The notes below the pieces were generated by a model. That model had not been told where the DNA came from, did no database searches, and saw nothing but the letters and a program-made list of their open reading frames with translations. DNA of 31,787 bases from an uncultured Bacilli bacterium (GTDB lineage: Bacteria > Bacillota_I > Bacilli_A > RF39 > UBA660): contig CAKOHH010000013.1 of assembly GCA_934085675.1 (NCBI GenBank), positions 1 to 31,787 on the forward strand, in the 5' to 3' direction. The position numbers and the translations under genes were made by a program. Position 1 is the first letter of the stretch. Each line of letters begins with the position of its first letter. Below, piece after piece: positions 21,619 through 29,645 of this stretch.

Positions 21619-22971
21619 ATGGAATTAAAAAAATATAAAGACAATAATTATAAAAGAAAATCTTATGTCATATTAGTCATAGGATTTCTTTTACTTTCTG
21701 TAAGCGGTTATTTATTTTATAAATCCTATGCTTTGTATGAAGAAAAGAAAGATTTTGATGTCATAAATGGCACCGTAGAAGATCCAGGAGATATCTATTT
21801 TGCTTATTATATAGATGGTGTTATATCAAGAAATATACCTCTTCAAAATACGGGTTACACCTTAGATGAGGCAAAATCAAATTGTAATAATGGCGTTGTT
21901 CCAACTTGGGATAATGCTTCTTGGGAAGCCAAAATGAATTACAAAAATTACAGTGCAACCACAAATACAAGAACCAAATGTACTTTATATTTTAATAAAA
22001 CAGCTAAAACAGTAAAAACCGCTTTAGGAAACATTGAAGTGAATAGTTATACTCCAGATTTTACAAAGTCAGCCTGTGATGATTCATCATGTGAATCACA
22101 TGAAAAAGGTATTTTTGAAACAACAGACAATGATGGAAAGCCAACTTATTATTATCGAGGTTCAGTAGAAAACAATTATGTTAAGTTTGCGGGCTTTTAT
22201 TGGCGAATCATAAGAATAAACAGCAATGGCTCTATCAGAATGATTTATGATGGAACAAGTGCTCATGCAAATGGGGAATCATCAACTGATAGACAATATG
22301 GTACAAGTCAATTTAATACATCAGCTGGAAACAATATGTATGTTGGATACATGTATACATCAGGTGAGGCCCATGGAACGGGAGCATCCTCAACAATCAA
22401 AACAGATGCAGATAAGTTCTATACCAATAAACTTTCAAGTTATGCTTCAAAATTAGATGCGAACGCTGGTTTCTGTGGGAATCGTTCTGCTTTAACTGAG
22501 CAAAGTGGCATCGGTACAGGAACAATCATTACTTACAATAAAGGATACTTAAGAGTAGTAGAAAGTGCACCAACACTTACTTGTGAAAATGACAGTGATT
22601 ATTACACCATGGCCAGTGCTTCAAGTGGTAATAAAAAATTAAGTTATCCAGTTGGCTTAATCACCGCAGATGAAGTGATGTTTGCAGGTCATGGTGGTGG
22701 CGTCTTTGATGGTTCTTATAATTATACAAAAAGGAATAATGATAGTTATTTAATAACAGGAAATACCTTCTGGACAATGACACCTGCCGGAGGCTATAAT
22801 CTGTTCGGCCTTACCAACTGGGTTGCTAATGTGTTCAGTGTCTATTACTCTGGTTATATCGATGACAATGCCGCTTTCGACCCCTATGGTCTCCGTCCAG
22901 TTATTAATATACGTTCAGATGTAAAAATTACAGGAACCGGCACTATGACGGACCCTTATGTGGTTGTTTAA
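21619..22971 (+). CDS. Membrane-anchored surface protein, CLec-like variable C-terminus, copy 2
   Basis: 450 aa, parallel to copy 1 in length, anchor and domains, with ATG at 21619 (alternative in-frame ATG 21607). The N-terminal helix, the Thr/Asn-rich linker and the domain around YYYRGSVENNYVKFAGFYW are nearly identical to copy 1. The middle part differs by scattered substitutions, and the last part by the dense variable region at 22786-22884. The promoter is its own. No terminator is evident after it before the M23 peptidase gene. Confidence 0.75.
   Translation: MELKKYKDNNYKRKSYVILVIGFLLLSVSGYLFYKSYALYEEKKDFDVINGTVEDPGDIYFAYYIDGVISRNIPLQNTGYTLDEAKSNCNNGVVPTWDNASWEAKMNYKNYSATTNTRTKCTLYFNKTAKTVKTALGNIEVNSYTPDFTKSACDDSSCESHEKGIFETTDNDGKPTYYYRGSVENNYVKFAGFYWRIIRINSNGSIRMIYDGTSAHANGESSTDRQYGTSQFNTSAGNNMYVGYMYTSGEAHGTGASSTIKTDADKFYTNKLSSYASKLDANAGFCGNRSALTEQSGIGTGTIITYNKGYLRVVESAPTLTCENDSDYYTMASASSGNKKLSYPVGLITADEVMFAGHGGGVFDGSYNYTKRNNDSYLITGNTFWTMTPAGGYNLFGLTNWVANVFSVYYSGYIDDNAAFDPYGLRPVINIRSDVKITGTGTMTDPYVVV
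22786..22884 (+). other. DGR-like variable region of CLec copy 2
   Basis: 33 codons aligned one-to-one with 21360-21458. Several are still AAY-type codons (AAC at 22816, AAT at 22828 and 22867), as expected when some template adenines stay unchanged. GC is about 48% over the 96 nt from 22801, well above the surroundings. The following GGTCTCCGTCCAGTTATTAA would be at the place of the fixed 3' initiation sequence in known DGR targets. Confidence 0.6.
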
Positions 22972-22979
22972 AAACTTTA

Positions 22980-23008
22980 TAGACTTTAAAAACTATTTTT
23001 GGTACAAT
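22980..23008 (+). promoter_or_regulatory. Probable promoter of the M23 peptidase gene (extended -10)
   Basis: TGGTACAAT is an extended -10 (TACAAT 23003-23008) with a poor -35 TAGACT 17 nt upstream (22980-22985). Confidence 0.4.
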
Positions 23009-23035
23009 CTTGGTAAGAATATAGGTGATGCTGGA

Positions 23036-24244
23036 TTGAAAAAGATAGTTTTTTTTCTTGTAATATTTATGTTAGGAATATTAAATGTTAATGGGGCTTC
23101 CGAAACTTTAGGTGATTTACGAAATACATACAATGATTTACTACGGCAACAACAAGAAAATAATCAAAAAAGTGATGCAGCTAAAGCTGAGATAAAAGCC
23201 AAAGAAAATGCCATAAAAGAGGCAAATCAAGCTATTCATAAAGCCGAAAGTGATATTGAAGTGGCCAATCAAAAAATAACTGAATCTAATCAAAAAATAA
23301 CTGAAATGACTAAAGACGTCAATGAGGTTTTAGTAATGCTTCAACAACTTCGTAGTAATAATGCGTATTTAGAATATGCCAGTGGGGCCAGTACGGTTAC
23401 CGATTTAGTAACGAGGATTGCTGCTTTAGAGCAAATGTCATCTTACATGCAAGAAACGATGGCTAAATTAGAAAAAGAAATCAAAGCTAATGAAGCATTA
23501 AAAGAAGAATTGAAAAAAAGACAGGAAGAATTGACAGCCAACATTAAAGCCTATGAAGAGGCTATTAAAAAAAGTAATCAGGATTTACAAACTTATAATG
23601 AATTTAGCCTAGGTATTAATGACAAAGTGGCGGTTGCTAAAAAGGAATTAGAAATGTATGAATCGATGTGTCAAAAAACAGTCGGAAAGACTTCTAATGA
23701 TGTTAAACTTTCTAGTTGTACCAATATGCCTTTAAATGGTAGTTGGTTAAAACCTTTAACTTATGGTTTTGTAACGAGTTCATGGGGCTATCGTGTTCAT
23801 CCTGTCACTGGGGCTTTATATTCATTTCATAATGGAATGGATATTGGTGGTAATGCTGAAGGAACACCTGTTTATGCTGCAGCTTCGGGAATAGTCGTAG
23901 CCAAAGTATATCGTTATTCTTGTGGAGGCAATATGTTATATATTAATGTTAATGTAAATGGTGAAAAATACACTACTTATTATTATCATTTACTAAACTT
24001 TAATGTAAACGTTGGAGATATTGTTACTCAAAATACTATACTTGGTTGGGTAGGTGGTTATTCTACTTCTACCCAATATGGCGGATATGATTATTGTACA
24101 ACAGGAGCCCATCTTCATTTTGGCGTTGCTAAAGGCTATTATAATTCAAGAACAGGAATTGTAAACAGTTCAATTATTACGCCTCCTGGCTTTAAAAATG
24201 TTTATGGTTATCAATTTTATTCTCGATATGATATGTACCGTTAA
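23036..24244 (+). CDS. Coiled-coil M23 (LytM/EnvC-like) peptidoglycan endopeptidase
   Basis: 402 aa from a TTG at 23036 preceded by AGGTGATG; the frame is open further upstream to 22958, but those residues do not look secretory while KKIVFFLVIFMLGILNVNGA right after the TTG is a signal peptide. Residues about 30-220 are a long coiled coil rich in Glu, Lys, Gln and Asn. The peptidase domain (about 245-400) has the zinc motifs HNGMD (His265, Asp269) and HLHFG (His359, His361). It cuts peptide cross-links in the wall, probably in cell separation, as PcsB/EnvC proteins do. Coiled coils of that type often serve for regulation by FtsEX, which is not seen here. Confidence 0.9.
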   Translation: MKKIVFFLVIFMLGILNVNGASETLGDLRNTYNDLLRQQQENNQKSDAAKAEIKAKENAIKEANQAIHKAESDIEVANQKITESNQKITEMTKDVNEVLVMLQQLRSNNAYLEYASGASTVTDLVTRIAALEQMSSYMQETMAKLEKEIKANEALKEELKKRQEELTANIKAYEEAIKKSNQDLQTYNEFSLGINDKVAVAKKELEMYESMCQKTVGKTSNDVKLSSCTNMPLNGSWLKPLTYGFVTSSWGYRVHPVTGALYSFHNGMDIGGNAEGTPVYAAASGIVVAKVYRYSCGGNMLYINVNVNGEKYTTYYYHLLNFNVNVGDIVTQNTILGWVGGYSTSTQYGGYDYCTTGAHLHFGVAKGYYNSRTGIVNSSIITPPGFKNVYGYQFYSRYDMYR

Positions 24245-24312
24245 TCAAATAATCAGGTTTTTCTTTCCTAACATTATGTAACAAACATAAATTTAAAATC
24301 TAGTATTTTTTG

Positions 24313-24338
24313 GACCTCTTGCAATTGAGGTCTTTTTT
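24313..24338 (+). terminator. Terminator after the M23 gene
   Basis: GACCTC (24313-24318) pairs with GAGGTC (24327-24332), 8-nt loop, T6 behind it. The loop contains the -35 of the whiA promoter. Confidence 0.85.
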
Positions 24339-24347
24339 CTTTATAAT
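24319..24347 (+). promoter_or_regulatory. whiA promoter nested in the terminator
   Basis: TTGCAA (24319-24324), 17-nt spacer, TATAAT (24342-24347), 18 nt before the start codon. The -35 lies in the terminator loop. Confidence 0.7.
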
Positions 24348-24365
24348 GAATTCTGGTGGTGAAAA

Positions 24366-25274
24366 ATGACTTTTTCAACAAAATTAAAAGAAGAAATATG
24401 CCGTGAAGAAATAAATAGTTTAGAAAGGCGTAGTGAACTTTCATCTATTATAAGATATGATGCTCATATAAATGGTAAAATCACAATTACATTTGAAAAT
24501 GGCTGTGTAGCTCGTCGTGTTTTTAAAGATATTAAAAGTATTTTTAATATAACACCCCACATCATTGTTCGTAACCAAAAAAGGTTGCGAGCCAAGCAAA
24601 TATATATATTAGAAATCAAACAACATATTGATACGATTCTAAAAAGATTAAATATAGACAAAAATCCTTCAAGAAGTGACTTTGATACTCCTGAAGAAAT
24701 GACTGCTTTTGTAAGAGGGGCGTTTTTAGTTACTGGTTCCATTAGTGATCCAAGTACAAGTGGCTATCATTTAGAATTTGTTTTGAGTACTTTAGAAGAT
24801 GCTAGTTTTTTAAATAGTCTTCTTTTAGAAATGAAGTTTGATAGTAAAGTATTAGAACGTAATAACAAATATATGATTTATTTAAAAAGTGCTGAAGAAA
24901 TTAGTGATATGATACGGATGTTTAGAGCCTCTAATGCTTTATTTTATTTTGAAGATATACGAATTTATAGAGATCATAAAAATATGGTTAATCGTCTTAA
25001 TAACTGTGAAATTGCTAACCAAGAAAAAACAACTATGACAGGAATGAAACAATTAGAAGATATTGCCTATTTAAAAGAACATGATTTAATAGATTTATTA
25101 GATGATAAAACTAAACAAATTATAAATTATCGTTTAAAATATCCGGAAAGTTCCTATCAAGAACTAGCGGAAATTATAAGTTTAGAAACCAATTATCGAA
25201 TTGGTAAAAGTGGTATTAATCACCATTTTATAAAAATGAAGAAGTTGATTGAAAATCACAAAAATAATCAATAG
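24366..25274 (+). CDS. whiA: Sporulation/division transcription regulator WhiA
   Basis: 302 aa, about the family size. An N-terminal domain of degenerate LAGLIDADG homing-endonuclease fold with MTFSTKLKEEICR and FVRGAFLVTGSISDPSTSGYH; a C-terminal helix-turn-helix with YLKEHDLIDLLDDKTKQI, YPESSYQELAEII and KSGINHHFIKMKKL. Between them the conserved RIYRDHKNMVNRLNNCEIAN. WhiA is a conserved Firmicutes/Actinobacteria DNA-binding protein affecting division and chromosome segregation. It usually follows rapZ-yvcK; here it has its own promoter after an M23 gene. Shine-Dalgarno GGTGGTG. Confidence 0.93.
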   Translation: MTFSTKLKEEICREEINSLERRSELSSIIRYDAHINGKITITFENGCVARRVFKDIKSIFNITPHIIVRNQKRLRAKQIYILEIKQHIDTILKRLNIDKNPSRSDFDTPEEMTAFVRGAFLVTGSISDPSTSGYHLEFVLSTLEDASFLNSLLLEMKFDSKVLERNNKYMIYLKSAEEISDMIRMFRASNALFYFEDIRIYRDHKNMVNRLNNCEIANQEKTTMTGMKQLEDIAYLKEHDLIDLLDDKTKQIINYRLKYPESSYQELAEIISLETNYRIGKSGINHHFIKMKKLIENHKNNQ

Positions 25275-25328
25275 CTTTTTAGGATAAAGATTATTTAAAG
25301 AAAAAGAGTAGAATCTACCTAAAATATT

Positions 25329-25337
25329 TGCTATAAT
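25329..25337 (+). promoter_or_regulatory. Extended -10 element before cdaA
   Basis: TGCTATAAT with TATAAT at 25332-25337, 28 nt before the start codon. No convincing -35; the extended -10 may suffice. No clear terminator separates whiA from it. Confidence 0.5.
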
Positions 25338-25365
25338 TAACTACAGAATAGGATGTGTTTTATAA

Positions 25366-26190
25366 ATGACATTATTATCAATTTGGTCTTTGTTTACCAA
25401 AATACTTGATATTTGCATTGTCTGGTTACTTTTTTACTTTATTTTAAAAAATATTCGAAATAATGTAAAAATGATTTTAATCGTTAAAGGTGTTTTACTT
25501 CTTATTTGTATTGAAATATTAAGTAAAATTTTAAATCTTTATACAGTTGGTCTTTTACTAGAATATGTAGTGGAATGGGGACCACTTGCTCTTATTGTAG
25601 TGTTCCAACCAGAAATCAGAAATATGTTAGAAAGTATCGGGCGTACCCAACTTTTAGGACGTCATAAAGTTTTAACAGGTGATGAAAGAGAAAAAATGAT
25701 TGGTGAAATCATGAAATCTGTCGAGTATTTAAAGAAAAATCGTATAGGTGCTTTAATTGTTATTGAAAAAGATGTTTCTTTACAAGAATATATTAATCGT
25801 GCAACTAAAATTTATGCCGATATTTCGAGCGAACTTTTAAGCAACTTGTTTTATCCTAATAGTCCTTTACATGATGGTGGCGTTATCATTCAAGGAGATA
25901 AAATTACTTGTGCAGGGGCTGTATTTAAAACAAGTATGAATCCAAGTGTAAGTAAAAAATTGGGAACAAGACACCGTGCTGCTTTAGGCGTAGCGGAAGA
26001 ATACGATGCCATTGCTCTTGTTGTTTCAGAAGAGACAGGTCGTATTAGTATCGCTTGTGATGGTGAACTTCATTATAATCTAACTTTAGATGATTTTAGA
26101 ATGATGTTAATGGATGAATTAAAACCAAAAACAGAAATATTCTATGACGGAGATGAAAAGGCAGAAGAAGGTGAAGATATTAATGAATAA
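25366..26190 (+). CDS. cdaA: Diadenylate cyclase CdaA (c-di-AMP synthase)
   Basis: 274 aa. Three N-terminal membrane helices (about 8-28, 35-55, 58-80) then the DAC domain (about 100-255). It makes c-di-AMP from two ATP, controlling potassium and osmotic balance and wall homeostasis. RHR of the active site is at 202-204 (GTRHRAALG). The DGA motif appears as DGG (Asp170-Gly-Gly172 in SPLHDGGVII), an unusual change at a position normally Ala. VVSEETGRISIA is as in the family. It overlaps cdaR by 8 nt, the usual cdaA-cdaR pair. glmM, commonly third, is absent. Confidence 0.94.
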   Translation: MTLLSIWSLFTKILDICIVWLLFYFILKNIRNNVKMILIVKGVLLLICIEILSKILNLYTVGLLLEYVVEWGPLALIVVFQPEIRNMLESIGRTQLLGRHKVLTGDEREKMIGEIMKSVEYLKKNRIGALIVIEKDVSLQEYINRATKIYADISSELLSNLFYPNSPLHDGGVIIQGDKITCAGAVFKTSMNPSVSKKLGTRHRAALGVAEEYDAIALVVSEETGRISIACDGELHYNLTLDDFRMMLMDELKPKTEIFYDGDEKAEEGEDINE

Positions 26191-27541
26191 GATAAAAAAA
26201 TTATTTAAAAAATGTTATAATGTTTTAGATAAAGGACTCGTTACTCCAATAAGTCGTGTTATTTATTTTCTATCTGAAAAGTTAAAAAATAATCCTATCC
26301 ACTTAGAAAAATTTTTGAATCGTCCTTTAGTACTTGTTTACTTTAGTTTAATACTTGCTGTTACTTTTTTCTTTTTAGTTGATTCGCAAGTTATTACCCT
26401 TGTTGAAACGGAAGCAGAGATATTATCAAACGAACCTGTAACTGTTATCTATAATAAAGAAAAGTATGTTGTAGAAGGATTAGTTGATAGTGCAGACATT
26501 ATCTTAACGGGGCGTAAAAGTTCTTTATATTTAGCAAAGCAATTAGGTGATCATCAAGTAAGACTTGATTTATCAAATTATGAAGCCAGTGATACGCCAA
26601 GAAAAGTTGCTTTAACTTATACGCAAACAGTAGATAATATTAATTATAAATTAGACCCAGCTTATGTAACTGTTATTATAAAAAATAAAGTAAGCGAAGA
26701 AAAAAGTGTTTCTTATGAACTTATGAATGAAGACAAATTAAATGAAAAATTTTCTATTTCAAATGTAACACTTGATCAAAATACAGTTGTTGTTAAGGGC
26801 GCCCAAGATGCTTTAGATAAAATAGCCACGGTCAAAGCCTTAATTGATTTAAGTAATTCTAAATTTACCGAAGCTATTACTTATGAAATTGATAATATTC
26901 CTTTAGCCGCTTATGATAGTGAAGGAAATCGCTTAGATAATGTTGAAATTGTACCAAATACTTTAGGAGCAAGTATATCCTTTAGTACTTCTAAAAAGAC
27001 TGTTCCAATTGTGGTTACTACAACCGGTGATTTAGTAGCAGGTAAAGCAATTTCATCTATTACAATGAATGGTAAAACAAGTTATACCGTTGATATTTAT
27101 GGTGAAAAAGAAGAAATTGATAAAATTGACAGTGTGCCTGTTGTTATTGATGTCAATGGTGCCGGTACAGGTGGAGCTTTAACAAGAATTGCCGATATCA
27201 AAAAACCAAGTGGTGTTCGTTCTATTAGCGAAAATGATGTTAAAATCGTTGTTACTTTTGGCGATGAAAAGCAAAAAACAATTGATATTTCTAATATTAA
27301 AGCAAATAACCTAAGTAGTGGTTTAATCGTAAACCGTGTTAATAATGATCCAATTTCTATTCAAGTCAAAGGTGTTCAATCTGTCATTGACGCAATTAGT
27401 GAAAATAATATATCTGCTTATATTGATTTAACAAATTACACAGTTGGAACTTATGAAGTAGAAGTTAAACTAGAAAATAATGATTCCCGAGTTAAATTTG
27501 TGGTATCAAATAAAGTCAGTGTTGTTATTAGTGCTTCTTAA
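26183..27541 (+). CDS. cdaR: CdaR, YbbR-domain regulator of CdaA
   Basis: 452 aa from the ATG at 26183, with AAGGTGA upstream; the longer frame from 26144 lies inside cdaA and has no ribosome site. Basic start, one membrane helix at about 46-65 (LVYFSLILAVTFFFLVD), and an outer part with about four YbbR repeats of 80-90 residues each (for example VTVIYNKEKYVVEGLVDSADIILTG-like and VVVKGAQDALDKIATVKALI-like strands). CdaR binds and controls the membrane cyclase CdaA. The 8-nt overlap supports joint production. Terminator immediately downstream. Confidence 0.9.
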   Translation: MNKIKKLFKKCYNVLDKGLVTPISRVIYFLSEKLKNNPIHLEKFLNRPLVLVYFSLILAVTFFFLVDSQVITLVETEAEILSNEPVTVIYNKEKYVVEGLVDSADIILTGRKSSLYLAKQLGDHQVRLDLSNYEASDTPRKVALTYTQTVDNINYKLDPAYVTVIIKNKVSEEKSVSYELMNEDKLNEKFSISNVTLDQNTVVVKGAQDALDKIATVKALIDLSNSKFTEAITYEIDNIPLAAYDSEGNRLDNVEIVPNTLGASISFSTSKKTVPIVVTTTGDLVAGKAISSITMNGKTSYTVDIYGEKEEIDKIDSVPVVIDVNGAGTGGALTRIADIKKPSGVRSISENDVKIVVTFGDEKQKTIDISNIKANNLSSGLIVNRVNNDPISIQVKGVQSVIDAISENNISAYIDLTNYTVGTYEVEVKLENNDSRVKFVVSNKVSVVISAS

Positions 27542-27571
27542 AAAAGATGAGAAAAATACTCATCTTTTTTT
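27541..27571 (+). terminator. Terminator of cdaA-cdaR
   Basis: GATGAG (27546-27551) pairs with CTCATC (27559-27564), AAAAATA loop, T7 behind, A5 before; a strong hairpin starting at the cdaR stop codon. Confidence 0.9.
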
Positions 27572-27574
27572 ACC

Positions 27575-27612
27575 AAAAAAGATTATCACTTTAAAAAAGA
27601 GGTGATAATCTT
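27575..27612 (-). terminator. Terminator of the DUF378 gene
   Basis: On the minus strand AAGATTATCAC pairs with GTGATAATCTT (27602-27612 with 27579-27589), followed by T6. It stands back to back with the cdaR terminator, separating the convergent units. Confidence 0.85.
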
Positions 27613-27629
27613 CTTCATAAAAAATATTT

Positions 27630-27842
27630 TTACTTTTCAAAAGGATGGTCATCGATGTGATGAAATAAAATGCCAATACTCATAAGTCCACTGATACCAA
27701 CAAGTGTATAAATGATTTTGACAATCATTGAGCCTGCTTCAAAAAGGGTCGTGACTAAATTGAAATCAAATAGTCCTATCAAACCCCAGTTAATGGCTCC
27801 GATGATTGCAAAGGTTAGACAAACCTTGTATAAAACCTCCAT
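27630..27842 (-). CDS. DUF378 small membrane protein (YuzA-like)
   Basis: 70 aa from the ATG at 27842, which follows AGGTGG closely; the upstream ATG at 27860 would add six residues that include the ribosome site. Two membrane helices with CLTFAIIGAINWGLIGLFDFNLV and IVKIIYTLVGISGLMSIGIL match the DUF378 pattern, especially GAINWGLxGxFxF(N/D). Function unknown in the family. It is alone on this strand between two convergent/divergent units. Confidence 0.85.
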   Translation of the reverse strand: MEVLYKVCLTFAIIGAINWGLIGLFDFNLVTTLFEAGSMIVKIIYTLVGISGLMSIGILFHHIDDHPFEK

Positions 27843-27915
27843 GTATCCACCTACTTTCATTAAGTATTATGAACAAAAAATGAAAATATTATTCATAAAA
27901 ATAAAAAGGCTTTAA

Positions 27916-27921
27916 TACAAT
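27916..27921 (+). promoter_or_regulatory. Possible -10 element before the lipoprotein gene
   Basis: TACAAT in TTTAATACAATG, 25 nt before the start codon, without a good -35. It lies in the 104-nt gap between the divergent DUF378 and lipoprotein genes. Confidence 0.35.
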
Positions 27922-27946
27922 GAACTAGAAAAGGAATGTGGTGGAA

Positions 27947-29014
27947 ATGAAAAAAATAATCACCCTGCTACTTCTATGCGTTTGCTTTTTATGTGGGTGT
28001 CAAAAAGAAAGTGCTGATACAGTTGTAGATAATTTTACTAAGAAAGTAAATGATACGAAAAGTTATGTTTTAAAAGGTAATATGGAAATTTATGCAGATG
28101 AGGAAACATTTACTTACAGTATTGAAGTTAACTATCTTCAAGATAATTTTTACAAAGCTATCATGGTTAATCAAACAAATAATCACGAACAAATTATTTT
28201 AAGAAATAGTGATGCCGTTTATGTTATCACACCTTCTCTTAATAAAAGTTTTAAATTTCAAAGTGATTGGCCTAATAACTCAAGTCAAGCCTATTTGTTA
28301 AGTGCAATTGTAAAAGACATGAAAAATGATACAGATAAAAGTATTACAGAAGAAAATAATCAATTTATTATTAAGTCCTCAGTTAATTATCCTAATAATC
28401 CTGAACTTAAATATCAAAAAACAACTTTAGATAAAGATGGTAATATCAAAAAGAATGAAGTTTATGATGAAAAAGATAAATTGAAAATGAAAGTTACTTT
28501 CTCATCTATTGATTATAAAGCAGGTTTAAAAGAAACGAATTTTAAACTAGAAGATTATATTAAAGAAACAACTAATGATGAAGAAAATAAAGATGAAAAT
28601 AATAAAACAAATAGTAATGGAAAATGTGATAAAGATGATTGTAACTCTAAACAATCAGGTTCTATCGAAAACATATTATATCCTTTATATGTTCCAACTA
28701 ACACTTATCTTTCTAAAAGTGATAAAGTAAAAACAGATGAAGGAGACCGTGTTATTTTAACATTTGCTGGTGATAAAAGTTTCGTATTAGTTGAAGAAAA
28801 AGTAAATGCTGCCGAAGAATTTGAAATTGTTCCTGTTTATGGAGAACCACTTATTGTAAGTAGTACGGTTGGAGCCTTAGGAACAAATAGTCTTACTTGG
28901 ACCAATGGGGATATGAGTTATTATTTAGTTGGTAGTGATTTATCAGCAAGTGAACTTCTTGCTATCGGTAAAAGTATTGGAAATAATAATCTTTCGGTTA
29001 GTAAAGAAAAATAA
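27947..29014 (+). CDS. LolA-like lipoprotein (GerS/YdcC type)
   Basis: 355 aa from the ATG at 27947 after GGTGGA; a GTG at 27938 is less likely. Lipobox LCGC with the lipidated Cys18. Residues about 25-205 resemble the LolA-like fold of GerS/YdcC-type Firmicutes lipoproteins, with NSDAVYVITPSLNKSFKFQS followed by DWPNNSSQAYLLSAIVKD. A charged Asn/Lys/Asp linker (about 208-235) with CDKDDC is followed by a second domain (about 240-350, PLYVPTNTYLSKSDKV ... SYYLVGSDLSASELLAIGKSI) resembling DUF4367-like modules. Acts at the outer face of the membrane; substrate unknown. Confidence 0.8.
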   Translation: MKKIITLLLLCVCFLCGCQKESADTVVDNFTKKVNDTKSYVLKGNMEIYADEETFTYSIEVNYLQDNFYKAIMVNQTNNHEQIILRNSDAVYVITPSLNKSFKFQSDWPNNSSQAYLLSAIVKDMKNDTDKSITEENNQFIIKSSVNYPNNPELKYQKTTLDKDGNIKKNEVYDEKDKLKMKVTFSSIDYKAGLKETNFKLEDYIKETTNDEENKDENNKTNSNGKCDKDDCNSKQSGSIENILYPLYVPTNTYLSKSDKVKTDEGDRVILTFAGDKSFVLVEEKVNAAEEFEIVPVYGEPLIVSSTVGALGTNSLTWTNGDMSYYLVGSDLSASELLAIGKSIGNNNLSVSKEK

Positions 29015-29033
29015 TTAAAGGTGAAAAGTATCG

Positions 29034-29062
29034 TTGCTTTTCCCTCTTTTATTATGTATAAT
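29034..29062 (+). promoter_or_regulatory. Promoter of the thioredoxin-fold protein gene
   Basis: TTGCTT (29034-29039), 17-nt spacer, TATAAT (29057-29062), 16 nt before the start codon. Confidence 0.65.
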
Positions 29063-29078
29063 GTTTGTAGGTGATGAT

Positions 29079-29579
29079 ATGAAAAAACAAACATTGCAAT
29101 ATAAAACAGAAGAAACAGAAGAAATGAAAAAATTTTTCTTAGTTCTTTTCATTGTCATTATTGTTATTATTTTAGCCTTTGTTTTTAGTTCTTTTTTCTT
29201 AAAAGATGAAGCAAAAGACTATGAATATCAAACAGGACAAATCAGTACTACAACAGCAATTGTTGGAACCATTTTAAATAATCCTGAAAGCGAATATTAT
29301 GTATTAGCATATGATACAGACGGTGTAGATGCGAATAGTTATGTTACCTATGGAAACTATTACAAAAGTAATCAAAAAAATGCAATTAAAATTTATTATT
29401 TAAACTTAAACAGTGCTTTTAATAAAGATTATTATGTAACAGAAAATTCAAATCCTAAAGCTAAAAAAATAAGCGAATTAAAAATGAAAGATGGAACTCT
29501 TTTACATATTAAAAATGGTAAAATTATCGAATATATTGAAGGCATTGATAAAATTGCTAGTAAATTAAAAGTGAATTAG
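29079..29579 (+). CDS. Membrane-anchored protein, probable thioredoxin-like fold without CxxC
   Basis: 166 aa from the ATG at 29079, with GTAGGTGATG before it; the longer frame from 29034 would contain the promoter. Helix at about 18-41, remainder outside. The ending KISELKMKDGTLLHIKNGKIIEYIEGIDKI has the look of the last strands of a thioredoxin fold ('P-T-L-L-x-I-K-x-G-K' then a helix), and IYYLNLNSAFNKDYYV suits the central part. The CxxC redox pair is missing and there is no Cys at all, so not an oxidoreductase. Fold is inference; function unknown. Confidence 0.5.
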   Translation: MKKQTLQYKTEETEEMKKFFLVLFIVIIVIILAFVFSSFFLKDEAKDYEYQTGQISTTTAIVGTILNNPESEYYVLAYDTDGVDANSYVTYGNYYKSNQKNAIKIYYLNLNSAFNKDYYVTENSNPKAKKISELKMKDGTLLHIKNGKIIEYIEGIDKIASKLKVN

Positions 29580-29604
29580 AGACGATTTTGGTCTCTTTTC
29601 TTTT
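29578..29604 (+). terminator. Terminator after the thioredoxin-fold gene
   Basis: AGAGAC (29578-29583) pairs with GTCTCT (29591-29596), 7-nt loop, then TTTCTTTT. Confidence 0.8.
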
Positions 29605-29645
29605 GGAAAAAAATATGATACCATTGTTAATAGTAAGGTGATGAA

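Noticed and set aside
27712..27915. 67-codon plus-strand frame opposite the DUF378 gene
   Set aside because: Shadow of a recognised gene on the other strand; no ribosome site or family.
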